DNA of 17,400 nt. Origin: Irineochytrium annulatum (Eukaryota > Chytridiomycota > Chytridiomycetes > Chytridiales > Chytridiaceae). The DNA lies in the NCBI GenBank assembly GCA_027600665.1, contig JADGJL010000403.1, positions 1 through 17,400 of the forward strand, given 5' to 3'. Under the pieces are notes generated by a model. That model made no database searches, was not told the origin of the DNA, and saw nothing but the letters and a program-made list of their open reading frames with translations. This document shows, one piece after another, positions 8,974 to 17,400 of the stretch (within the stretch, counting starts at the first letter, position 1; each line of letters starts with the position of its first letter). A program made the translations under genes and the position numbers.

Positions 8974-11900
8974 TTACACCGAGATGGGCCTGTGCGTCCC
9001 AGAAGGTTGGCCCCTCTTGACAGAAGAAGACCCCTACAAGAAAATATTAGATCCCCGCGATATCAGAATGAAGACGAACCTTTCCACCGGCGTGGCCGAT
9101 GGGGATAATTTTCTCGATGCGCACAAACAGGCCGTGGTTCTCCTCGCAACTGAAGTAACGCTTCCCTCGGACGATGCCGTTGTGCTTCCCAACTAAAAGC
9201 ATTCGTTAGCAAACTCTGTGTACAGTGTACAGTTCTGAATATTGACTTACGCGGCTTGTCTAACTTCATACCGCACCACAAACCTGACTCCGGGTTCGGG
9301 TCAAATATTCCGATGTATTTCACAATCCCTGTTATTAAAACATCAGCATAGGGCTCGCCATAATTGCACTTGAAGTTGTGCCAACCTGAGCATCTGTCGC
9401 CGTTAATCAAAACCATGGCCCGATCCCCGATACGCGGCTCGCCGTTCGCCTCCAACTTTCTCGGCCTCTCCGCGGGCCTTGCCGAGCTGGCCTTCGTCGG
9501 AAATGCGGGCGGTGAGGGCCTCATGCCGTGCTTCATTGGCAAATGTTCTTTGGCAGACTTGGCGGACCGAGGAGGTTCCGGTTGTTGCTGATCGGAGGAC
9601 GAAGATGGCAGCGCCGGCTCGGTAGCAGGTCGAAGGGACCTGTTTTTCCTGATTCCGTTCTTTAGGTAAGACTCCGGTGGGACTGTGAAAGTAGTATTTT
9701 AGCTCCCAACGCTTGTCAGTGATTAGCACTCACGATGAGATGACAAGTCCGGTCCGGATCCCCACCACCAGCGATTTCCGCTCTCGCTGTGGTTCCCTGT
9801 CGCCGGCGGCGGGTTCAGCGCGAAGAAGTCATACGAGCGCTGCGGTAGGTTCCCAATGATGCCCAGCGGCGGCTTGCGGGAAGTGGTGCTAAAGGGAGTT
9901 CTTGGCAGGTACGGGAAGTACTTGGCCTGAGATGCCAAGAGTGGTTAGCCAGGTGAATCAATCGATGAGTTGTTTACCTCGATCAAAGGGTCCGACAGCG
10001 AGTTCCTCTGGAATTTCAACCGGCGAACCTCCCTGCGAAGTTTTGCGACAAGAATTTGATACGCCTAGAATGTCACAGCGTCAGCGTGCGCGGGAACTTC
10101 ACAAAATCAGCAGAGCGTACCTTCTTCTGCCTGTCCAACAAGATCCTCGTGTTCCGGTTAATGGCCTCTTTGTTGTTCGTCTTGGCCTCAACGACGACTG
10201 CCCTGAGATCGTCCTCATGCTTCACGAGCGCCTCAAGCGCGTCATCGCGCATTCCAATCTCCGAGCGAAGGTTTGAGATCTCGCTTCGCAGGGACGCGAC
10301 GATGCCAAAGTAGTTGATCTGCGACTTGATCTACGGTCAAATAGTTAGGCAAAAACTTGGAGATCATGCTCATTTACCGGAACGTCATCTTTCGCAATCG
10401 ACTTCTCGTTCTTAATCGGTTTCACTGAACGAGCTTTCAGATAAGGAGTCATTGAAGCGTGACGGCAAACCTATATCATCAGGCAGCGATTTCTCTGAGT
10501 TAACGCGGTCAAGCAACAATTCGGAGATCGTCGGTCGGTCGACTGCAAGCTCGTCCTTCATATCCATAATGGCTGCGGCCGGCTCGTCCTCTAAGCTCAT
10601 TGACTCGAGCGCCGTCTGCATAATCGCATAGTACGCCTCCTCCGCCTCGTTCTCGAAATCATCCCCGTATGCCGCCGTGGCATCGTCCTCAAACTCCTCG
10701 CTGTACTGGTGGCTAACCGGCGCCTGCTCAAACTCGGCCTCGTACCCGTCCGCCCCGCCTGCGACCTCGTCTTCGACCTCCTCCTTCGCGGCCTCAATCT
10801 GGTCCGCAACCAGCTCCGTAATCATATCGGCCAGCCCCGTTGGCGTCTGGCCCGCCTCCCACATGGGCAAATCGTCGTACTCGAGGTAGTCGTTTGGGTC
10901 GATCTCAAAGCCCTGGTCAGCAAAGCCCGTCGTCGCGCCCGCGTCAGGATTATTTAAGTCCTCGCTGTAGCCGTCATCGGACTTGATGAGGTCCGCTGCC
11001 CACTCCTCGGGTCCCATGGGCTCGTCCGCAGGCGGCGCCTCAATAGTGGCCATGATAACCTCACGTAGCTGGTTCACGAGCTCGGTTTGGTCCTCGGAGA
11101 GGATACTGCCGACATCGGATTGCTGCGTCCTAAGCACGCGGTGATTTTCGGCGTCGCCGTCGTCGCCGTAGTAGGCGTCGGCGTCGGCAATCTCACCCGC
11201 GTCACCGAAGGCCTGTTCATTGGTCTCGGTGTCGGGAGTGCGCAGGTCCGCTGGCGTGGCCTTAATACTAGCCACTCTGCTCGCCTGCTTGGTGTGAGAC
11301 TGAGTCGGAGCCTTGCTTGACGCGACCGCAGCCCCCGCGGGTGCTGTTCCACAAGCGTCCTCATTGGCAGCACCATTGGTTGGCTTAGCGTCGCTGTCGG
11401 CGCTCTTTACAACCTCAGTGCTGCTGGCACCCTTGCTGATGGGCTTGGATGCAGTCGCGACGAGGTTAGCCTGGCTCCCTTTTTTCGATGCCGTATTGCT
11501 CGGCGGCTGATTTCATATTTAGAAGTATTCAAAAGTCGATCAACCAGGAAAAAATGAACAGACCTTATTCGCAACTGTCTTTGCATGATTGTCGGTCTTT
11601 TGCATCGTGGCGTCCTTGACCAGGTTCGCCGAACTACCAGCCTTTGACTTCGCAAGCTCCGTTGCGTTCTGCTTGCTAACGGTTTCCGGCTGCGGCGGCG
11701 TGATTTCTTGATCAAGCTTCACGCTCGCTGCGCGCGACGCGGGCTTCGTCGCGGATTTCGGAGTAACGGCTGCAGCCGCGATGTGGATAGCGTCGGTTTC
11801 GGAGTTCATTACTTCCGCGCTGCTGGCAGCTTTGCTGATTGGCTTAGAAGCAGGCCCGCCGACGAGGTTTGCCTGAGATCCCTTCTTCGACGCCGCAATG

Positions 11901-12982
11901 GTCGAGGGCTGTTGCGAAGCAGTTAGATAAATACATGAAAGGGAAAGGAGGTATATACCTTGTCGGGGTTAGCTTGGCTGATTGTCTTTTCTAAGCTGGC
12001 GTCCTTGGCATCCTTAACCATGTTTGCGGAGCTTCCGGCCTTGGACTTCACGAGGTCCGCCGCGCTGTTCTGTTTGCTGGCGGGCCGCGGCTGCAACGGC
12101 GGGTTTGCCTCCGCTGCCTTTATGCTGGCCGCGCGCGTTGCGGGCTTCGTGGCATTTGAGGCGGTGGGCACTGCGGCGGCTACCGCCTCAGTGTTGCCAG
12201 CACCGGGCGCTGATTGGTCCGCCGGCTTAGCCTTGACGCTGGCGGCCCTGCTCGCCCGGTTTGAGACGGGCTGGGAAGGCGCCTTGTTCGGCACGGTTGG
12301 TGCATGTGCGTGAAGGTCCGTATGGGCGGCTCCCTCGTCCGGCTTTGCGTTGGCGTCAACCTTCTTCACAACATCTGTTCTACTGGCAACTTTGCTGATA
12401 GGCTTAGAGGATGTCGCAGCGGCGACGAGGTTGGCCTGACTTCCATTTTTCGAAGCCGCAAGGCTCGGCGGCTATCACGAATTAGAAAACACTATTCAGC
12501 TGAGAAACAGAAAGAAGTGATTATACTTTGTTTCCGACCACGTTGGCCTGGCTGCCCTCCTTTTGCAAACTGGCGTCGGCGACTTCCTTTTGCAGGTTCG
12601 CCGAGCTCCCGGCCTTCGATTTGACAAGGTTCGCGGCGCCGCTGACGGGCTTCGGCTGCTGCGGGGTCGCCTCTGCGGCCTTCACACTCGTCGCGCGCGA
12701 AACGGGCTTCGGAGCGGGGCTCGGTGCGTTTGGCGAAGCGACGGCCTCGTTCCCAGAGCTGCCGGTGGGCGCCGACGCGTGTCCTGAGCTCGCAGCAACC
12801 TCCACATGGCTCGGTTGCTTGCTGACAGGATTCTCCGTAGGTGGGCGAGGCGCGAGGTCGGCTTGACTCTGCTTCTTTGACGCGACAGCCGGTGGCGGTG
12901 GTGAAGGGGTCGCCCTCGCGTTGGCCGTCGCGTGAGCTGAGGGGCCGGCGGCCTCCGGGTTGTGGTCTTTGTTGTCCTCCAT
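8974..12982 (-). CDS. Large coiled-coil protein with C-terminal CAP-Gly domain and duplicated N-terminal exons
   Basis: Twelve exons: 12527-12982, 11959-12471, 11564-11908, 10471-11506, 10378-10424, 10121-10330, 9978-10064, 9734-9926, 9386-9682, 9251-9328, 9080-9192 and 8974-9033; introns of 46-58 nt; 1144 aa. Residues 1-530 are Ala/Ser/Lys-rich repeats; 530-760 are very acidic, with YEAEFE (693), YSEEFE (706) and YGDDFE (718). A coiled coil spans about 802-895. The CAP-Gly domain is at about 1043-1118: RIGDRAMVLING, GIVKYIGIFDPNPESGLWCG, GKHNG (1089-1093), NHGLFVR. CAP-Gly domains bind C-terminal EEY/F tails of tubulin or EB-type proteins, so a microtubule or centrosome role is likely. A TAG directly precedes the ATG. 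Exon 5 could begin at 10433 instead of 10424; without the last intron the stop would be at 9047. Domain order recalls CEP350 more than CLIP-170, which has its CAP-Gly domains at the N-terminus; orthology is not established. Confidence 0.88.
11236..12883 (-). repeat. Tandem protein-coding exon repeat, three full units and a partial fourth
   Basis: Within the CAP-Gly gene the same motif series recurs exon by exon: an ASKKGSQANLV opener, SKPISKxAS, RASRAASVKA, SKAGSSANLVKDA, then a SQANxxxNK end. Units are 12527-12883 (part of exon 1), 11959-12471 (exon 2), 11564-11908 (exon 3) and 11236-11506 (start of exon 4, which then changes to the acidic region). Exons 1-3 are 456, 513 and 345 nt, all multiples of three, and the three introns between them (55, 50 and 57 nt) are all phase 0. 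This is what repeated duplication of one symmetric exon would leave. The motifs are rich in Ser and Lys and could be phosphorylated or bind microtubules; that is inference. Confidence 0.85.
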
Positions 12983-13357
12983 CTAGGCACTGGGTCTAGG
13001 TCGGTTGCAGCCCGTGTCGCGCTTGGCAGTGGCAGTCGTTCTCGGCCGAGTGGGTGCTGCGAAGCTGGAGGAGACGATGGGCCGTCCCCAGCGCGTGAGG
13101 GTGTCGCGTGGAGAGCAGAGGTTGCGAGCGAAGGCCGAGATTTACTTCCTCGCGGGATGGCCGTCGCTGCCCGACGATCATCACGTAAACCTCTGTAAAC
13201 CCTCGGGAGCGACGGAGATGGCTGAGTAACAATGCCTAGGCCCCGAGCCAAAATGATATTCTTTCTGCTCTGCTCTTGGAATCAAGCAACGACACGAATA
13301 TTTATTCAGCTATTACCATCACTATATTACCGTGCTATTGCTATTGAAGACTCGGTC
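12983..13357 (-). promoter_or_regulatory. CAP-Gly gene upstream region and kinase 3' UTR
   Basis: A 375-bp spacer. The part near 13358 is AT-richer and carries the kinase poly(A) signal; the part near 12983 is GC-rich and should hold the CAP-Gly gene promoter and 5' UTR. Open frames here (13005-13229 +, and two minus-strand frames) show no domain and look like by-products of GC-rich sequence. Confidence 0.45.
13301..13306 (-). terminator. Poly(A) signal AATAAA of the kinase gene
   Basis: TTTATT on the + strand, reading AATAAA in the sense of the kinase gene, 52 nt beyond its stop codon at 13358-13360. Use is inferred from position. Confidence 0.5.
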
Positions 13358-15310
13358 CTACAATGCCGGCGGCGTTGCCGCCGTCGGTTGCAAACTTCTC
13401 CTCCACTTCCAATGACCAGGTGCCGGGCTCGCAGTCCCATTTAGCGTCGTGTTGCTCCCATGGTGCGCGGCGGTTTTACTGGCCGCAAGCCCACTCACAT
13501 CCCCCATGCTCCCACTTGTCCGATCTCCCCTAGTGAGGCTCCCAAACGGGCTCGCCTCCGCGTTCCCGGGCCCACGTGCCGCGCAGTCCATTGGCGCCGT
13601 CGAGCCGCATCTTTTGTGGAAGATTAGTCCGCAGTCGTCGCAGCAGAGGTGGCGGTGGGTGACGCCGACACGCCGGGTGCAGAGCTCGCAGCGTGCGATG
13701 GAGAGGTCGCGGAGTAGGGAGAAGCGATGCGGTGAGAGAGGCAGCTGCAGGGATGGAGATGGCGCGAGAGAGTCGGCTGCTGGCGGGTGAACTTGCGTTG
13801 TTGGAGTCCAATTGGGGTGATCTCCTGCGACGAAGGTGGAATCCGAGTCCGCAAGCGTTTGGACTGAGGCTGTTAGCGCCGAGATTGTACCCGCTATCGA
13901 AATTAATGTTAGCGGGGGGTGCTTGTTGACACGAGTACAAACCTTCCAAGTTCTTGTCGTTAGATACCACGTCCAGCACATCCACTTTGTCCAACGCCTC
14001 CGGCTCGTGTTCCTCGTCTGCAACACGTGAGATTAACCTTTCCAGCCTTGTTGCCAAATTATCAATGCATACCTAGAACGGCCCCCAGGTGATCCATCTC
14101 GTCCGTGTGAAGTTCCGTTTCCAACGCCCTCAACGTCGCTAGTACTTCCTTCCACGCAGGTCTCTTGTCTTGATCATCCTCCGCGCACGCTAGCGCCACC
14201 TTCAGAAACCCCTCCACGACCTCCTCTAACTTCCCTTCCTTCCCTGCCAAACTCGCGGCCTTGATCGCATCGGAGTCCACCCCAAAGCCCGGTATCACCC
14301 TCCTCACAATCCCCTCGCTGCCGGTGAGCTGGTTCTCGGCCACAGACCGCGTCGCAAGCTCGCAGAGCACGACGCCGTAGCTAAAGATGTCGACGCGTCG
14401 GTCGAACGGGCAACCCAATATAATCTCTGGCGCCATGTGGGAGTCCGTGCCACAGAAGCTCATACGGCGAATTTCGGCCGCCGTTTTTGGGGAAGGCCGG
14501 GAAAGGCCGAAGTCGCACACTTTCACGCGACGGTTCTCAGTCACGAGGAGATTCTCCGACTTCATATCACGGTGAATGAGGTCGTGCGCGTGGAGATAGA
14601 AGAGGGCGCGGGCGGTGTCAATCGCGATACTGACGCGGAGGCGCCAGCCAAGCGGCCGCGTCTCGTCCGCAATCCACTAAGTTGACAATATCAGCATGTA
14701 GTGGCATAAATGATTTAAACACTCTAATCATTACATCCTTAACGTTGCCCCCGGCGACGTACTCGGTAACCACGTAGAGTTTCTTGTCGCTGATGCAGCA
14801 CCCCATAAACTAACGAAGCTAGAGTCAGCACCAACGATTAAGTGCTGCCACAAACGCACCTGAACTACGTTGGGATGGCGGACCTCTCTATGATTTTTTT
14901 TATAATACTGTGGCAACAAAGTACACAATATTACTCACTTGAGAATGTCAACCTCACGGTCCACATATTTCTTCACGTCGAAGGAGCCTTCCTGGTTCTG
15001 TGAGATGTCTGCGGCGAAAGCACGTATGTTAGACACCAGCGCTGAAGAACTCCATGACTAACCTAGAAACGTCTTCACAGCAACCTCGGTGCCCTGAAAA
15101 CACAGGAGAGTCAACACCAAATCTCCTAGAAGTCAACGTATCATAGAAAGGACGCACCAAATACTGTGCAGATTACGGCAAAGGAATGGCCAAAGGTTAG
15201 AATTCAAACGGCGCGCAACGTCCACGGCTCACGTCTGCCTTGAAGATTTTCCCGAAAGAACCTGTCCCAACGGGGATGAGCTCGCCGAGGTCCTCGAACG
15301 CTATGCCCAT
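13358..15310 (-). CDS. TKL-type protein kinase with C-terminal C1 zinc finger
   Basis: Nine exons: 15233-15310, 15158-15163 (6 nt), 15063-15093, 14939-15008, 14860-14887, 14735-14809, 14073-14676, 13943-14017 and 13358-13893; introns of 69, 64, 54, 51, 50, 58, 55 and 49 nt; 500 aa. The kinase domain fills residues 5-300: Gly loop GTGSFG (15-20), VAVK with Lys35, helix-C Glu57, HRDMKSEN (131-138), DFG (151-153), APE (178-180). All catalytic residues are present. A linker of about 75 residues leads to a C1 domain whose ligands fit the consensus exactly: His378, Cys391, Cys394, Cys407, Cys410, His415, Cys418, Cys426. C1 domains bind diacylglycerol or act as protein contacts, so membrane-linked signalling is plausible. 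The catalytic sequence looks like the LIMK/TESK (LISK) branch of the TKL group. An exon further upstream (ending at 15390) may exist, so the start is provisional. Substrates are unknown. Confidence 0.93.
15158..15163 (-). other. Putative 6-nt microexon (Tyr-Leu) of the kinase gene
   Basis: The hexamer TATTTG is preceded by GCACAG (acceptor) and followed by GTGCGT, a donor also used at 8152 and 14859 in this window. It splits what would be a 139-nt intron into introns of 69 and 64 nt, both normal here, and the upstream one has a CTAAC branch-like site. It supplies Tyr27-Leu28, giving KIFKADYLGTEVAVK, the expected spacing between the Gly loop and the VAVK lysine; without it two residues would be missing, in frame. 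Confidence 0.75.
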
Positions 15311-15837
15311 TCGAATGCCTAATCGGTTGCGGGGAACGCGTTGGGGGAAAGTTCGAGGTCGAGGTCGAAGTCCAATTTTGGATTGCTACCTTGCCGGCGG
15401 CGTTCGTAGAGGTTGTCGGATGGGCGGTGACGCGTTCTCGCCAAAGATCGATGTCAATAAAGCGCGTCAGTCTACGTGCTACCTTTAGATACAGTATGTC
15501 GCCTTCGACGCCCTGGTTACTTCAGAAAAAGAGACCAGGCGCTTGTACGATGGTCCAGCAGGTTACGCGGTCAGTTTCTTTCAAGTATTGTAAGTCCCAG
15601 CAGCATTTATCATGACGGTTTAACTTAGGAAATAATCAGCGCTTTTTTTTTTTAAGTCTAAAATAAACTCAATTTGAACAAAGAGCAAGATACTTGGTCA
15701 GACAAAGATATCAGAGGGTATGCGGCTGAGAAGCTGGCGCGCAGAACCCCGAACTATGGCGATCGAAAAGTGGCGATAAACAATGACGGTTTTATTTTAT
15801 TTTATTTTATTTTTTATTACTGCGCTTTCCTTCCCTC
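15311..15837. promoter_or_regulatory. Divergent promoter region between the kinase and gene 7
   Basis: A 527-bp region between divergently transcribed genes. It contains T10-11 near 15643-15653, four TTTTA units at 15790-15809 followed by T6A, and AT-rich sequence near 15650-15680, all compatible with a nucleosome-poor bidirectional promoter. The 15320-15640 part is GC-richer and has open frames on both strands; on the minus strand 15390-15450 could be an upstream kinase exon. Confidence 0.4.
15790..15809 (+). repeat. Short tandem repeat (TTTTA)4
   Basis: Four perfect TTTTA units, extended by T6A to 15816, 28 bp upstream of the ATG chosen for gene 7. It probably lies in its promoter or 5' UTR. 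Confidence 0.8.
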
Positions 15838-17182
15838 ATGACACTTGCACTTCCTCAACGCGTGATGTCGACTCCTCAATGCGACGTCGACACTCCTCAG
15901 CGTGGACTCTTTGCATTCGCATGTCGCACGGTGACGACCAGCACATCTGGCAGCGCCCGTAGCCGGCGGCGCTTCCCTCTATGGCAGCTCGAATTGGCCA
16001 TGGCATCCAACAGTGTCTCCCAACCGAATCGGGTGAATCGGCAATGCACCCGCGCCGCACGTCCCATTTCTTTCTATGGATCGTACAGGCAGAGATAAGC
16101 GGTGCCACCACGGTCCTTCATATCCTTCATCACGGCGCGGGCGACGACCGCTCTCACCAAGCGCTGCCCGCGAACGACCCCGTTTCGGGAGGTTCCACCT
16201 ACGACAGACACATGGAAGGGGACGCGTTGGGGATGCCGTCGGCGGACGCGCGTCACGGGGACAACAACTGCCTGTGGATTTACCCAGAGCACCCCGGTGT
16301 TCCCTCTAGCTCCATGCCATCCACCGAGCCGCCGCCGGAAAGGTTTGTGATTCTTCAACTTCATCGCCGTCAGTGCCTTCGAATTTACCGTTGGTTAGAG
16401 ACCATCAGAATCACGACCACCCGCTCGCGCGCGCTGGCGACGGGCGACACGTCTCGGGGATTCAGTCGAACCGGCCCATGTCGTACCCTGTGGCGGCATC
16501 CTCCACCTTCCACTTCTCGAACGCCGTACCTGGTGCTGGCGGCGAGGAGGATGACCTCGCCATGCGGGTCCTACCGTTCTCGGCGCCATGTCAGGCCGCC
16601 CAGTTTGCCAAGGCTGTGGACTCGGAAGGCTGCGACGAGGAGGGGGACAACGGAGGGGCATTTGGTGGCGACAGCGGCGGCGGGGACGACGTCGGCAACG
16701 GGGACACGCCGACGCGTCGCACGCGTACCAAAATGCCAAATAACTACTCTCATTCGGCGCTGGCCGAGAGAGTTGTGAATCATGATCACGACGACGATGA
16801 AGGAGGCGGCGGTGGAAGCGGCGGCGATGGCAGCGCCGCGGCCAGGTCTTCGAGCCGCGAACGACTGCCCGGGTGGACGGGAGTAGTGAATGGCTGGCGC
16901 GACAGTAACAGTTCATTATCTGAACGCCACCAACGCGCAAACGAGAGTCATGGGGGCGGGTTGGACTTGAGGCAGGCGGTCGGCCGGAGCGGGCGGGGAC
17001 AGGACGAGGCGTGGCCCACGAGCGCTCAGTTGCGACCTGTGCAGATTGGCCCAGCGTGGGCGGCGCTTGGGAGTAACGGGCTCGTGTACGTGGACAATCG
17101 GCCGAGATGGCTGACACGGATTCAGTTGGAGCTTCCAAGATCGACGCTGGAGCCTATACGCGAGGAGGATGGCGAAAGTTGA
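15838..17182 (+). CDS. Unrecognised, probably disordered protein
   Basis: Three exons proposed: 15838-16032, 16089-16342 and 16399-17182; both introns are 56 nt (donors GTGAAT and GTTTGT) and the phases fit (frame 1 to 0 to 2), giving 410 aa. No domain is recognised. The protein is rich in Gly, Asp, Ser, Arg and His, with a Gly/Asp stretch, an NHDHDDDEGGGGGSGG segment and Ser/Arg patches, so most of it is probably disordered. The last 70 residues look more ordered (VQIGPAWAALGSNGLVYVDN, then RWLTRIQLELPRSTLEPIREE) and may be the functional part. The start is uncertain: in-frame ATGs follow at 15865 and 16000, the latter in the best context. Nothing suggests a secretion signal. It diverges from the kinase gene and may share its promoter. 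Reality of the last exon is likelier than that of the first. Confidence 0.5.
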
Positions 17183-17400
17183 TGCTCGTTGTTAGTCCTG
17201 GATGTTCGAGATGATACAGACTCCCCATCTCAATTCAACCCATTCTATCCTCTACCAAAATTGATGTACTTGCTCCTTAAGTCAAGTTCATTTATGTAAA
17301 TCACTTATAATACACGTCATTTTTGCTGGACCGTTTTTAATAATTTGTTTCCGACACAATAATTAATTAAAAAACAAAAAACAAAAATCCAATAAAAATC
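17183..17400 (+). other. 3' flank of gene 7, AT-rich
   Basis: AT-rich sequence after the stop of gene 7 with no open frame of note. The last 60 bases are A/T-dominated, and an AATAAA sits at the very end of the window. Confidence 0.5.
17391..17396 (+). terminator. Candidate poly(A) signal AATAAA of gene 7
   Basis: AATAAA about 209 nt after the TGA of gene 7, embedded in AT-rich sequence. The downstream context lies outside the window, so this is tentative. Confidence 0.35.

Noticed and set aside
10434..10470. A 37-nt intron as the alternative border of exon 5 in the CAP-Gly gene
   Set aside because: It would be shorter than every other intron here (43-151 nt). The acceptor nine bases further on gives 46 nt and keeps the frame, so it was preferred, though both remain possible.
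12682..13251. 189-aa minus-strand Arg-rich frame overlapping the CAP-Gly gene start
   Set aside because: It is the wrong frame of exon 1 of the CAP-Gly gene, extended into the upstream spacer; low complexity with no motif.
15240..15615. Plus-strand open frames of 82 and 74 aa
   Set aside because: They are antisense to the first kinase exon and its upstream region and show no domain.
16395..17138. 247-aa Arg/Pro-rich minus-strand frame opposite gene 7
   Set aside because: Composition is typical of the reverse reading of GC-rich coding sequence; the + strand frames splice together in phase while this one has no recognisable content.
1..17400. Transposons, tRNA or rRNA genes, CRISPR arrays, viral or toxin genes
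   Set aside because: No transposase, reverse transcriptase, long terminal repeats, tRNA-like boxes or spaced direct repeats were seen; the only repeats are coding exon units and short A/T tracts.

Overview
The window looks like nuclear DNA of a fungus: seven multi-exon protein genes, 37 inferred introns of 43-151 nt (most 46-63 nt), GT donors that often carry G at +5, many CTAAC/CTGAC-type branch points and short intergenic gaps. The flotillin tail (Gly-rich linker, then a PPSWL motif) and the EDPN-DAF / RDRNDF segments of HAT1 also look fungal to me. Donor variability (GTGCGT, GTTAGT, GTATGC) fits a basidiomycete or early-diverging lineage better than an ascomycete; this is inference. No bacterial, viral, transposon, CRISPR, rRNA or tRNA sequence was recognised.

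Layout: (1) + strand 283-2035, a BET-type protein with one bromodomain and a NET domain. (2) - strand 3035-4785, a fungal-type flotillin with a 5-codon first exon. (3) - strand 5545-6976, an F-box protein with a Trp-rich C-terminal module. (4) - strand 7093-8802, histone acetyltransferase HAT1, nine exons. (5) - strand 8974-12982, a large protein with tandemly duplicated exons, an acidic region with three YxxxFE motifs, a coiled coil and a C-terminal CAP-Gly domain. (6) - strand 13358-15310, a TKL-type protein kinase with a C-terminal C1 zinc finger and an apparent 6-nt microexon in the kinase N-lobe. (7) + strand 15838-17182, an unrecognised, probably disordered protein divergent from the kinase.

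Genes 2-6 form a run of five on the minus strand. The HAT1/CAP-Gly and F-box/HAT1 gaps are only 171 and 116 bp, so 3' ends and promoters are packed together. The genes share no pathway: two act on acetylated histones (BET reader, HAT1 writer), and the others act in membrane microdomains, ubiquitin ligase recruitment, the microtubule cytoskeleton and signalling. All exon joins were derived by hand from splice signals, phase continuity and recognised protein families; there is no transcript evidence.
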